From assembly GCA_003013855.2 (NCBI GenBank), contig ML058337.1, positions 496,001 to 560,000 of the forward strand: a DNA stretch of 64,000 nucleotides, read 5' to 3'. Positions within the stretch are counted from its first letter, which is position 1, and every line of letters starts with the position of its first letter. Shown here one piece after another: positions 22,112-35,300 of the stretch. The translations under genes were made by a program, and so were the position numbers. The notes beneath the pieces were generated by a model. That model was not told the origin of the DNA. It did not search any database and saw nothing but the letters and a program-made list of their open reading frames with translations. Source of the stretch: Liriodendron chinense. Taxonomy: Eukaryota > Streptophyta > Magnoliopsida > Magnoliales > Magnoliaceae.

Positions 22112-25100
22112 CTGAGTAATCAGAGTCACGGAATTCACCATTCACAATCAAAGCATGGACTATGTGAGAGAAGAGTTGATAGAAGCATTTTTTTTTTAGA
22201 AAGGATACGGTCAGTCTTCCACATGTCTGTGATGCTGACACCAGGATCTGATAGAAGCCAGTAATCAGAATCTGCCTGCAAGACAAAATGGAAATCTCTA
22301 TTAGAACTACGAAATCCATGAATTATGGTAAACCACCAATGGAAATTTAGATGCTAGAAAACATGAAAAGGTACAAAAAGATTGTCGACAACACCCCAAA
22401 TAACAAAGAAAAAATTTCAGTTGCCTAGAGCACAGCGTGTCTAAGCATTTTGCCTACTTACATCAAGTTTGCTGATCTGGCACATGTGCATGGGATCCAT
22501 GCCATTGCGCTCCACCATGCATGTGTTGCGGCCTAGAAAGCAGTTCAGTCCTCTAATCAGGTAGGCCAATTTTATGTTGAATGTGAACCATTGGCTATTT
22601 TCTTATAACCATACATTTGTGGTTTTTTTTTTTTTTTTTCACTTGTACTTGCATAGCCCACTTAAGAATCAAGCAGACTGATTTCAGGCAAAGGCACATG
22701 GAAGATGGGACCAGTCTGATGTTTGTCTTGGATATCACAGACACATGCCATGTTGGCATGTGATCCTGCATGTAGTGAAGTAGAGATGTCTGTGTAAGAT
22801 CAGCAAACTCCATCTCAAGCTATTAGAGTGATTTCATCGACACATAAAAAACCACACATGGGTTTCTTGTTCAAATCTGGAAACAATATCTCTGTCATTT
22901 TTGGTACTTCAAGAAAAGAAAATCTCTGAAGCTGTATGAAACCAGAAGATCTGGACAGGAACGTCTCATTCATAGGCACTGCCAATTACAAACTTTGGGA
23001 GATTGTAATCCATATTGCTGAATGGAAAAAGAGATTCTTTCGCGGGTAAGAATACCTGTGTAATTGTCAATGCAAAAATTAAAAAGCTACTTAGACTACA
23101 TATCATTGCACTTACATCGACATCTGAAGGGACAATCTTCAGGATCCCACTCACAAAGTCTTGCGAGGCATTTGGATCTGAGCACATCTGCTGAGCATCT
23201 TGAACCTCAAATTCCATCTCCTTCCCTCTTCTCCGCTCTGCAACGGTAGCCATAGAAGAACCTGAACTTGATGAGATTGGCATACTTGGAGTTGCTTCGA
23301 CATCATTTGCCTCCTCAAACTTCTCGAATTTACTAAAAGAGGGGGAAAGCAAAACCAAACAGGTATTCAGCAGAACAACATGTTTCAGATCCCTAAACAG
23401 ATCTAGTTCTGGGCATTTGAGAGGTCAAGAGTCAGTTGATTGGTTCACAATTACGAACAAACAAACAAACAAACAAGAAGATCCGTGCATTAAATGAAAG
23501 AAAGAAAAGCAACATTACCTGACAAGGTAAAGATCAATTGGACCCATGGTGCTTCTTAGGACAATTCTATATCTCCGCTGAGGATACTCAACAGCCTACA
23601 CATAGAAGGGGAGAAATTTTGTAATGCATCAAAAGAATACAGTTCAAAATCTACTTATTTCAGTCTTTTCTGGCATCTGCCTACCTCATCGGGATCTGGG
23701 ACTTCTAGAGTAGTGCCATGGGGAGCTTTAATTGCTATGAGCGTCTCATTCTACCAGAAAATACATTAAAAGAAGTCAGTACAGTTTGGAGATGGTAACT
23801 TGCATGGTTCATCTATGATACCAGATCCTTGAAATCCATTAGTAGCAGTGTTGGATTCAACATGACATGAATATGAGTAAGGGCTTGTTTGGATCTGGTA
23901 AGTTGCATGCATATTGGATATGCCTCCGCTGTACACTAAGGGCTTGTTTGCATTTGAGGAAAGTGTGGGAAAGGAAACACTGTTTCTCAGGAAACCTTAT
24001 TTCCAGGAAATTGTGGGAAAGAAAATTTTGTTTTCCATGTCTTTTTTTAAATACGATTTTTCTAGAAAATTTGGGGCATGTTTTCCAATTTATTGTTTGG
24101 TCAAATAAAAAAATTCTGGTGGTTATTGGCATGTGTCGGATTAATGCATGATAGATATGGAAATCTCAAAGATAGACAATGGCACTTGTGGGTGCTGGAA
24201 AGCTCAAAGATAGACAGTGGCACTTGTGGGTGCTGGAAAGCTCAAAGATAGACGGTGGCATTTGTGGGTGCTAGAAAGCTCAAAGATAGACAATGGCACT
24301 TGTGGGTGCTTAAGTTTAATGGTGTCACACATGACTCATGAGGGGTGCTAAGTTGTATGATGGCACATGCAACACAAGCGACACATTAGCACATTTGACA
24401 CATGTGGGCACTCGCAGGTAGATGATGGCAAATTGGCACGTGCTGCATGGTGTCACATGTAGCACATAGACAATGGCACATGTGGTACAGTGGCACATGT
24501 GGGCACTTTGCACATATCGTGCGCAAGCGAAAGATGGATGGTGGCCCATGTACGACACAGCAAAAGATGGGCAATGGAAAGTTGGCACATTCGAGGTGCT
24601 TTGTACATGCAGGGCCCAAGTGAAGATGGATGGTGGCACATGTGGCGCATTGGCTCATGTGTGACAAAATAGAAGATGGACAATGGAACATTTGGATACG
24701 GACACATGTGAGGCGATTGGAGATGGGAGGTGGCGCATATGTGTTTAACTCTTGAGAAATTCATTTTTTCTTCAATTTTGAGAAAATCTATTTCTTAGTG
24801 GGAGAGGAGGTAAAACAAATTTGTTAATTTTCCAACAAAAAGAGGAAGTGAGAAATGGTGTTTCCTACCACAATTCTCACAAAACAAGTCTTTACAAACA
24901 ATAGAAAATTAGTTTCATGGGAAATGGTGTTTCATTTCCTTTTCTTTCCATGAATCCAAACAAGCCCTTAGAAAATACAAAAGAAAAAACAACTAAAATA
25001 GTTAAAAGTACATAAGTAGCAGTAGCAGTAGCAGTAGTAGTAATATAGCCATGTGTCGTCTCATACAGGGAAATTTGGCAGTTGAGCTAGTCCAAACACC

Positions 25101-26340
25101 TAGGCCCAACCCATGGCTGGCACCCATGCCCATAACTGGTAACATTAGCAGTCATGACACCAGCAGGTTGCAAGCAAAGTGATAAATCTCATTCCCGGCT
25201 TTTATTTATTTATTTATTTATGGCATAGGATTTCTCAGGCGATTTCTGAACTTTAGGTGTTTCTTTGGGAAATATCAGGACAATCTCGCAGAAAACAGAA
25301 CAAATAAAAAACAAAAAGTAGAAAAAGATCACAATAAGTGATAAAATATAAAAAGAATTAAGAGAAATCGAAGTATTATTATTATCCAAAAAGTGAAATA
25401 TCATGCTAATATAGTGACATATTCAATCTTGCTGAAAACACCTAAGTATTTTCATAATATTTTTGTTCAAAAAACCACAAGACAAAATATCTTCATGCAC
25501 AACCAGTCTTTTTATCCATGGTTGTAAGTGCATCAAATTACAGGAAAGAATACAAACCAACCTGTAAGCATGGTAGGCCCTTGATGTCTTCTTCAGTCAC
25601 AAAGAGCCACCTAAAATTAGGAAAAGAGACAGAGAAACAACAGTTAGTAAAATGATTACGACTGTTTCTAAGCTGAATCTTGACACATGTAATGGAAAAT
25701 ATTATCTACTTTTGATTGTTTTCATCCTCACTCAGGTCCCTCAGTCTTTCTTGCATTTCTCTGAAATAAGCAGAAGTCAGCATAATCCACACATAGGGAA
25801 AAGCCCAATGATAGTTTAGCGGTGCAATAAACTACAAAACCTTATTTGATCATCTAGTTTCTGCTCGTCCATGGAAAGATTTTCAACTTCTGCCTGCAGG
25901 AATCAAAAGTCAACATCAAATTAGATCCAACATTCCAAAACAATCATATCATCAAACATTGAAATTGATTGGTGACAAGATCACATCTGCAGAATTTTGA
26001 GATCATGGATAAATTAGTTTTGCAGAAGATGGAGGTTGTGAAGGAACCCATGTTTTTTGAATAACCAATGCATATCGCAGCTTCAAGAATAAGAGAGATC
26101 AAAGCATGAGTATTGGAAGTCTGCACTGTCAGAAGCATTCTTTATTCAATTATATATGTATGATTGTACAAAGAAACTAACAATTACTCCACATACCTGT
26201 AAAACAGAGACACCATCATCAATCTCCCCTGGCCTTGAGACATCAAGTCCCCTATCAAAAAATTCTCAAATAAAATTCTCATACATTCCAAGTGTTGAAT
26301 AACCTTCTAGGAAAAATTTCTAAGCAAAAGCAAGAAGAGG

Positions 26341-26387
<47 letters not shown>

Positions 26388-29300
26388 GAGTTAAAAACTA
26401 AATCTAGGATTACTTCCAGCGTATTCGGTTCTTAAGTTTCTTCTCTATGAGTCCAATTCCTTCCAAGACATTCGTTATGTCATATATCCGCCTCTTCTGT
26501 ACCTATACAAACAAAGAGCATTATGATAATTACATAGGTAGGTTTATCTTAAAAGAAGAAAAGAAAGAGAAAGAAGAGTATTGAGAGAGAGAGGGGGGGG
26601 GGGCTGGGGGCTGGATGTCCCCCCTCCCTCTCCTTTGATATTATTTTATAAAGAATGAAAAGACAATATTACCATTGTGTAACAAAAGAAAAAGTCCCCA
26701 ATCAGTCCTAAACTGGAATGCTACTACAACATAAATAATAAGAAGAAAGAAAAGGGTAGGTGCGCCATACAACTATACAGCCCACATTTCAAGGTATTCC
26801 AAAACAGTTACTTAACAGGTTGTTACGTAACGCTAACGGTGGTAACAATTACGCATTACAGGTCGTAACAATCATTATGGAAAAACTGACCGATAAGGGC
26901 TTGTAACGGCCCGTAATGGCCCCGTAGCAGCCTCGTAACAGTCTATTATGGGGCCAAAATAGATTTTTCCAAAAAAAAAATGCGGTGGCTGTCGCAACCA
27001 TTGTTGTCGTTATGGAATTCCTTGATCCTAATGCTTTAACAGTCCCCCTCAAACTGGAGCATAAATGTATCGATGTCAAGCTTGGAGTATATGCATGTAA
27101 ATTAATTGTGAGGAAGGGCCTTGGTGAATACATCATCAAGTTGATCCTGAGACCAAATATATGGTGTAGAGATTTCACCATTGGAGACCTCACATATAAA
27201 GTGCCAATCAACCTCAATATATTTAGTTCTTTCATGATTAGACTGGATTATTTATAAAATGGGATGTTGTCTGATTATCATAGAAAAACTACATAGATGG
27301 ATTCACCGCAAACCCTATTTCCTTCAACAATTTCTTTATCCACATTAACTCGTAAGTAGAATGAGTCATTGCTTTATATTCTGCTTCAGTACTTAATCAA
27401 GCCACATCACTCTACTTCTTACTCTTCCACATGACTACATTTCTTCCCTAAAACATATAATATCCACTTAGTAGACCACCTATCTGCTAAAGAACCTAAC
27501 TAGTTTGCATTAGTGTAACCTACGACTGAAGATGATTGTTCTATCTATACAAAATCCCCTTACCTAGTGTCCTTTTAAGATATCGCAAAATCTAAACAAC
27601 TGCATTCATGCAAGGTACCCTCAAGAGCTCATAGACTGGCTCACCACACTCACAGCATAAGATATGTCTAGCCGAGTGATAGTTAAATAGATGGGTTTCT
27701 CAACCGATCTTCTATACCTCCCTAGGTTTTCAAATATATATCCTTAATTACAAACAAGTTTGTGATTCGAATCGATTGGTGTATTCACTGCTTGTACCAA
27801 GGAGGCCTATCTCTATGAGCAAATCCAAAATGTATTTTCATTGAGACAGGTTAGAGAATTTTCATTGAGAGAGAGAGAGAGAGAGAGAGAGATTGAATCT
27901 GGATCATTCACACACACTACAACATAAACAAAAAGAAGAAAGAAAATGGCTAGGTGGGTCATACAACACATCCTGATGCTTTAACAAAGTAAAACTATCC
28001 GCAATTGCAATCTCTCAAAGGGAATGTCCACTGCAAGCTAAAGAGAACAAAAAGTGTTTTAACTCGGAAAAAAGAAATAATGAAATCAGAATTAATTATT
28101 AGTAGAACCAGATTCTCTGCTTCTTGCGGTAAAAAAAGAAAAATCAGCTTAAAAAAAATAAAAACAAAATTGCAGAGGATGATCAAGAAATTCACAATCG
28201 TGGCCCCAGAAAATAGAATCCTGTCATCAATCATTGTTGACATATAGGTTGTTTAAGCAAATATGTTCATCCAGATATCTCAGGCATGAGCGAATTATGC
28301 GGACATCAGTGGTGCACCCTTTAGAGTGTACCAGAGGACGCGACGTCGCAGATCGAGTGTTGGAGCAGACGAGTTGATGTGGATGGACGCCGAGTCCATT
28401 GGGCCCATTTTCTGACGCGTTACGAGTACGCGAGATGCAGGATCGCGCAGGAGCATCATGACCGCTGGACCATGGAGCGGATTTACGTTTAGGCGCTTTT
28501 CTGTTTATTTCCTTGTTTCTAGGCGCTTTAGTGTCATTATTTACTTTAGGCGTTTTTATGTTATTTCTTTGGTTTTCAGGCACTTTAGTGCACTTTTTTT
28601 ATTTTCGTAGCTTATATATACTGTGAAAAACCCTATTTCAAAATTATTGAATGAATAGAAAATTTGTGAGTTTCTTCCTCTTTGTTTGAGAGATTAGGGT
28701 TTCAAGATTGACCCTCGGGTGTTGAGGATTCCACCCCGGAGTTTCCGTTTTTCTCTTCTCTATTTCTTCAAGGTGCGAGGAAAGGTAAGCTTCTTTTTAT
28801 TCCTAATTCGTGCTTCATGAGAACCCATTGCTTTTCGACATCCCTCATCCTTTTCTGAACCCCCCCCCCCCCCCCCCCCCCCCCCATTTTGGGTACGATC
28901 GAAAAGAGGGATGCCTAGCCATGAGAACCGGATCCAAACTTGACTGTGGACTGGTCTATGCTAGATCTGGGATATCCTCAGATCCCTAGATCCTCCCTGT
29001 TTTACGATTTTACATGGTTTTATGTGAAGGAGCATGATCCGGACGGGCGGATCTCATCTTCGTGTTGAGATTTGTTAGTTTCCTCTAATTGAAAGTAGTT
29101 AGTTTCGTAATTTTATTAGTTGAATACCTTCCGACTGAATATACATGCATCTAGGGTTAGGTCATCGCATGTCCCTGTATCAATTTTGGTATCAAAGAAC
29201 AAAGTTCCTAGCGTAGGTCGGTTTACCCAAAATTTCCGTCCGACTCTGCGTAGGGGACATAGTTTGTTGAGTCTAGTTAGCCTTTTTTTTTCTAGATTTT

Positions 29301-32300
29301 GTTGAGTCCTCCTATAGATCTAGGCCATATAGGATAGCTTGCATTGCATTGAACTAGGATAGTCAAAACTGCATTTAGATTTTTACCTTTTTACACCTTT
29401 CCGCACCTAGATCTAGGGCCTTTCACATATCACTCCTGGTGTATGCCCACGCGCACTGGTCGTGGATTTGGTCTTCATAATACTATGGACTCTAATCAAA
29501 TTACCAAAGCTCTGGAGGGCCTAATTAAGAGAATGGATCAACAATTTTAAACCTTGAGAGGTGAGATCGCGCAGCAGTTTGCACATCAGGATGATAGGTT
29601 CACACGTTTAGAGGAGAGGGTCACGCGCTTAGAGGATGGCATCCAGACCACCACTTTAGATGGTCCTTAGGCAACCCTCGACACTGGGGCAGTCGATCAG
29701 TCCCAAGTTGTGGGCCCTGATCCGCCTAGGGATGATTTGGGCGCAGGTCGGGCCCGTGGACCTGGCAATGGACACGATGGGGCTCGTCATCAACCACCCC
29801 CATAGATTCATGATCCTGTTTTCCTCGCCCAGCGGGAGGGCCATGGTGGGGTGCGATATCCGCAACCTCAGAGATACCATGAGCAGGACCCTGTTATTAG
29901 GGTCATGAAGGGCATCAAGGTTGACGCTCCTAGTTTTGATGGGAGACTAGACCCCAAAATTTTTTCCGATTGGCTAGCAGACATGGATCACTTCTTTCAG
30001 TGGCACGGTCTGTCAGACCCACAGCGGGTCAGATTCGCCAAGATGAAGTTGGTGGGCCAGGCAAAACTACATTGGAGAAATGTGGAGCGTCGCCGCGAGC
30101 GATCTAGAGAGGGGCCAGTTCTCTTTTGAATTGAAATGAAAGAACTGTTGCGAGAGAAGTATGTTCCCCTTTCTTATAAGCAGAGGTTGTTGGATCAATG
30201 ACACACTTTGCGCCAAGGATCCATGACGGTAACGGAATACATCGCCAAGTTCGATGAATACATGATGAGGTGCGATGTAAATGAGGACCCTGCTGTGGTT
30301 CTCTCTCGTTTTCGTATGGGCCTCAGGCTTGACCTCCAGCGTGAGCTCATGCCTCATATGGTCACCAGCTTAGAGCACGCTTACCAGATGGTGCAGGAAC
30401 TGGAGCACTATGTGCGCCAATCTCTTGCTAGAGGGTTTGAGATTCGATCTACTGTGCCTAGAGTAGCTCCGCAGGGAGCGAGACCTCAGGTCGGAAATCA
30501 ACCCAGAGCTCAGTCCTAGTACTTGGTCCAACCACATTGTTACCTCAATTTCTATTGACTGGTTGGGTACCAGGTTGAGCTGGGACTATGGTGTATGTTT
30601 TACTGGCTAGAGAGAGTACACCCGAGGTTGCTATAGGGTTACCCCAAGAGGTTCGTTCAGTCCTAGAGGAGTTTCGGGATGTCTTCCCTGAGGACCTTCC
30701 AGACGAGCTCCCACCGATGCAGGACATTCAGCATGCGATAGATCTTGTCCCAGGGGCGACCCTACCAAACCTCCCTCACTACAGAATGAATCCCACCGAG
30801 CATGCCGAGTTGAAGAGGCAAGTGGATGAATTGCTTAAGAAGGGATTTATTCATGAGAGTATGAGCCCGTGCGCCGTGCCTGCGCTTCTTACGCCAAAGA
30901 AAGATGGCATGTGGCGCATGTGTGTCGATAGTAGAGCCATAAACAAGATTACTTTCAAGTATCGGTTTCCCATCCCGAGGCTTGATGACATGCTTGACAT
31001 GATGGCCACCTCTACTATCTTCTCGAAAATTGACCTCAAGAGTGGTTATCACCAAATTCGTGTTCGCCCAGGAGATGAGTGGAAGACTGCCTTCAAGACG
31101 AAGGACGGGCTGTATGAGTGGTTGGTTATGCCCTTCGGGTTAACCAATGCTCCAAGTACATTTATGAGGGTGATGACCCAGGTGCTGCGACCCTTTATGG
31201 GTAAGTTCTTAGTTGTGTACTTCGATGATATCCTTATCTATAGTACTTCTCCTACCCAGCACCTTGAACACTTGAGGCATGTCTGCAACGCCCTGCGAGC
31301 AGAAAAGCTTTATGCGAACCTCAAGAAGTATTCCTTCTTGACTTCCAGAGTTATCTTCCTGTGGTTCGTTATTTCGTCAGAGGGTATGTCTGCAAACCCT
31401 GAGAAAGTCAAGGCCATTGTCAATTGGCCCGAGCCGCGTAATATACACAACGTGCGAAGCTTTCACCGCCTAGCTACGTTCTATCGTAAGTTCATCCGTG
31501 GATTTAGCTCTATTATGGCTCCCATTATAGATTGCATAAGAAAAGGGGAGTTCCAATGGACTAAAGCCGTGACATAGGCTTTCTCTGAAATCAAGAAGAA
31601 GATGACGAAAGCGCCTGTCATGCGTCTACCTAACTTCTCTAAAATCTTTAAGGTAGCGTGTGACGCGTCAGGACTTACCATAGGGGCAGTGTTAAGCCAA
31701 GAGGGACATCCTATGGCCTTTTTCAGTGAGAAACTGAATGAGGCTAAACAACGCTACTCCACCTACGACAAAGAGTTCTATGCGATTGTACAATCATTGC
31801 GCCATTGGCGGCATTATTTATTACCGCAAGAATTTGCCATGTTCTCTGATCATGAGGCCTTGAAATATTTGAGCTCTCAAAAGAAGTTGAGCCCTAGGCA
31901 TGCCAAGTGGGCTCAATTGCTTCAAGAGTATACATTTGTACTTAAGCACAAGGCCGGGAAAGAGAATAAGCTTGCTGATGCGCTTAGCCGTCGTGTCATG
32001 ACGCTGCGGTCCATGAGCGTTGAAGTTACAGGCTTTGAGCAACTCAAGGGTGAGTACTCAACTTGTCTTGACTTTGGGACCATTTATGCATCGTTGTCTA
32101 GTGACCCGCCCTCGAGGAGTACTAAGTTTGTCCTTACAGACGGATATCTTTTTAGAGGGGACAAGCTCTGCATCCCACGCACATCCCTCCGTGATTTTCT
32201 AGTATGGGAGCTTCACGCTGGAGAGATGGCAGGTCACTTTGGTAGAGATAAAAAAAGTTGCCCTGGTTTCTGATCGTTTCCATTGGCCTAATTTCCAGCG

Positions 32301-35300
32301 AGATGTGGCCAAGATTGTAGGGCAGTCTCGGACATGTCAACTGGCAAAGCAGAGGAAACAGAATACAGGCTCATACTACTCCTTTGCCAGTTCCACATGT
32401 CCCGTGGCAAGATGTCAGTATGGATTTCGTGCTTGGGCTTCCCAAGACTATTCGTAAGCACAATTCCATACTCGTGGTCATTGATCGGTTTTCTAAGATG
32501 GCCCATTTCCTACCCTGTTATAAGACCTCAGATGCCTCCCACATTGCTAAGATATTCTTTCAGGAGGTTGTGCGACTTCATGGGGTACCTAGATCCATCG
32601 TGTCTGACAAAGATACTAGGTTCACTAGTTATTTTTGGAAGACTCTCTGGCATCTTTTGGGTACGAGGCTTCAATTTTCTTCAGCATATCATCCTCAGTC
32701 GGATGGTCAAACAGAGGTAGTGAATCGTAGCCTAGAGAATTTGTTGAGATGTCTAGTTGGAGACCACCACAGGACCTGGGACACTGTTATTCCCACAGCA
32801 GAGTTCGCTTATAACTCTTCAGTGAACAGGTCCACAGGAATGAGCCCATTTGAAATTGTTTCAGATCTTAGACCCCGAGCCCCCATAGATTTGATCCCTA
32901 TGGCTACCCCACAGCGTCCTTCAGAGTTAGGAGAGTCATTTGCCCATCATATACATGCATTGCATGGTGAGATTAGAAGGAAGATTAATTCAAGTAATGA
33001 ACATTATAAACTTTCTGCTAACACTCACAGGAGATTTAGGGAATTTCAACCTGGAGATGACGTCATAGGTTCGTATTAGGTCTGATCGATTTCCACCTGG
33101 ATCCGTGAAGAAGCTTCATGCCCATAGCATAGGCCCACATAAAATTGTGAAAAGGTTGGGGTCTAACGCTTATGTTGTCGATATCCCTCCTATCATGGGC
33201 ATCAGTTCCACATTTAATGTGGAAGATCTAATTCCCTATCACGAGCCATTACCTCTATCCATTGATTCTCCTGTTTCTTCCTACACCTCCCCTATATATG
33301 GACCTTGGCCACAGCCTGACCTCTCTATACCCATCTTACCTTCTCTTCCTTCTGCACCGAAAAGAGACGAGATAGAGGAAATTTTGAACTCCGAGTTGGT
33401 TTCTACTCGCTTAGGGGGTTACCAGAAATTCCTAGTCAAGTGGAGGAACAAGCCTATTGCAAATAACTCCTGGATTACCGAGACAGAGCTACAGCGTATC
33501 GATCCAGACATGCTTGAGCGATACAAGAGTTCACTTTCGCTAGTGGTGAATTCTTCCCACCCGGGGAGAATTGATGCGAACATCAGTGGTGCACCCTTTA
33601 GAGTGTACCAGAGGAGGCGACGTCGCAGATCGAGTGTTGGAGCAGACGAGTTGATGTGGATGGACGCCGGGCCCATTGGGCCCATTTTCTGACGCGTTAC
33701 GAGTACGCGAGATGCAGGATCGCGCAGAAGCATCATGACCGCTGGACCATGGAGCGGATTTACGTTTAGACGCTTTTCTGTTTATTTCCTTGTTTCTAGG
33801 CGCTTTAGTGTCGTTATTTACTTTAGGCGTTTTTATGTTATTTCTTTGGTTTTTAGGCACTTTAGTGCACTTTTTTTATTTTCGTAGCTTATGTATATTG
33901 TAAGAAACCCTATTTCGAAATTATTGAATGAATAGAAAATTCGTGAGTTTCTTCCTCTTTGTTTGAGAGATTAGGGTTTCAGGATTGGCTCTCGGGTGTT
34001 GAGGATTCCAATCCGGAGTTTCCGTTTTTCTCTTCTCTATTTCTTCAAGGTGCGAGGAAAGGTAAGCTTCTTTTGATTCCTAATTCGTGCTTCATGAGAA
34101 CCCATTGATTTTCGACATCCCTCATCCTTTTCTGAACCCCCCCCCCCCCCCCTTTTGGGTACGATCGAAAAGAGGGATGCCTAGCCATGAGAACTGGATC
34201 CAAACTTGACTGTGGATTGGTCTATGCTAGATCCGGGATATCCTCATATCTCTAGATCCTCCCTGTTTTACGATTTTCATGGTTTTATGTGAAGGGGCAT
34301 GATCCAGACGGACGGATCTCATCTTCGTGTTGAGATTTGTTAGTTTCCTCTGATTGAAAGTAGTTAGTTTCGTAATTTTATTATTTGAATATCTTCCAAC
34401 TGAATATACATGCATCTAGGGTTAGGTTATCGCATGTCCCTGCATCAGCGAACTAGCAATGTTGGAATCATAGGTGTTGCCGTGTTGGATATTGATCCCA
34501 AATTCCCAATAGATATTGGGATCACACTCGGCCAATTCATGTGCTCTTTCCCATCTACGGTACATTCACTCTGAGCAGCTTGAGGGGAATCATCATCAGG
34601 AGCATTGGGAACAGGATCTCTAATGACATGAATCAATTTATCTGCAATAAGGACTATCTCAAATTTTCAAGTCCAATTAGGACCCGTCAATTTGTTTTTC
34701 TTAAGAAGATCAGCCAGTGGATTAAATTTTGACATGGTGGATTTAATTTGCATGACCATGGATTAAACATTCAATTATTAATTGTGGGAATAACTCCTCC
34801 CTCCCTCCCTCTCAAAATAAGAAGAATTCTACAACCACAGCACATCTTTCTTGAGTATCTACAAGACTATATTTTAAGTATCTCCTCCGATACCCAAAGA
34901 CCAGTTAATCTTCTCCTCTTCCACTGCTACATCCTCCTTGCATTCCTTCATCTCAATTGTGTGGAACTGAGCCTATCTCATGCACTCAGATTCACCACCC
35001 CTCTCCATGCCAAACAATCAGATATTGTCAATCAATATTTCCGCTTATCTACTATTGTCTCTCTTTAGTTTTGCTATGGATGAATGGCTCTGCATATGCA
35101 TGTTCTCCTTGATTTATACAATCATTTATTTTTGAAATCGTTGTGATGGATTCTCGTCTTCTGCCATCTTATGCCGTATCTAATTCCATTGTATTGGCTG
35201 TTATGCAGCATTTCTAACCGCGGTTTTATAGAATCACAAATGTATGATTAGTTTCCATGATTGTCATTATGTCTTTCTGTGCTTTTTGCAGTCTTTCCAA

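Larger units (their letters stand above)
23937..24970. mobile_element. Inverted-repeat element in E2F intron 9
   Basis: Begins TAAGGGCTTGTTTGCATTTG and ends GAATCCAAACAAGCCCTTA, which is its inverse. The arms near each end also match in inverted form (GGAAAGGAAACACTGTTTC and GGAAATGGTGTTTC). The element is about 1 kb, noncoding, and holds a 38-bp minisatellite and a second GGCACATGTGG-rich block in its middle. A further half-copy of the end (TAAGGGCTTGTTTGGAT) sits at 23877. A DNA-transposon MITE is likely; no clear target duplication. Confidence 0.7.
28295..34447 (+). mobile_element. Ty3/gypsy chromovirus, complete with LTRs, in E2F intron 4
   Basis: A 6,153-bp insertion flanked by the direct 5-bp duplication GCGAA (28290-28294 and 34448-34452). 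Two LTRs (888 and 876 bp), primer-binding site, gag, pol and polypurine tract are present in order, on the strand opposite to E2F. Pol has protease missing, RT, RNase H, integrase and a chromodomain, hence a chromovirus. All coding parts carry stops or frame changes, so it cannot move on its own. It sits inside an older copia relic. By eye the LTRs differ at roughly 35-40 sites, about 4%, mostly transitions, so the insertion is not very recent. Confidence 0.93.

Noticed and set aside
22160..22208. 49-nt intron between the last two E2F exons
   Set aside because: Too short for an ordinary plant intron, and the 97-nt alternative gives a better protein match.
24325..24764. Several 90-100-codon ORFs on both strands
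   Set aside because: They arise from GGCACATGTGG repeats in the intron 9 element and look like low-complexity shadows.
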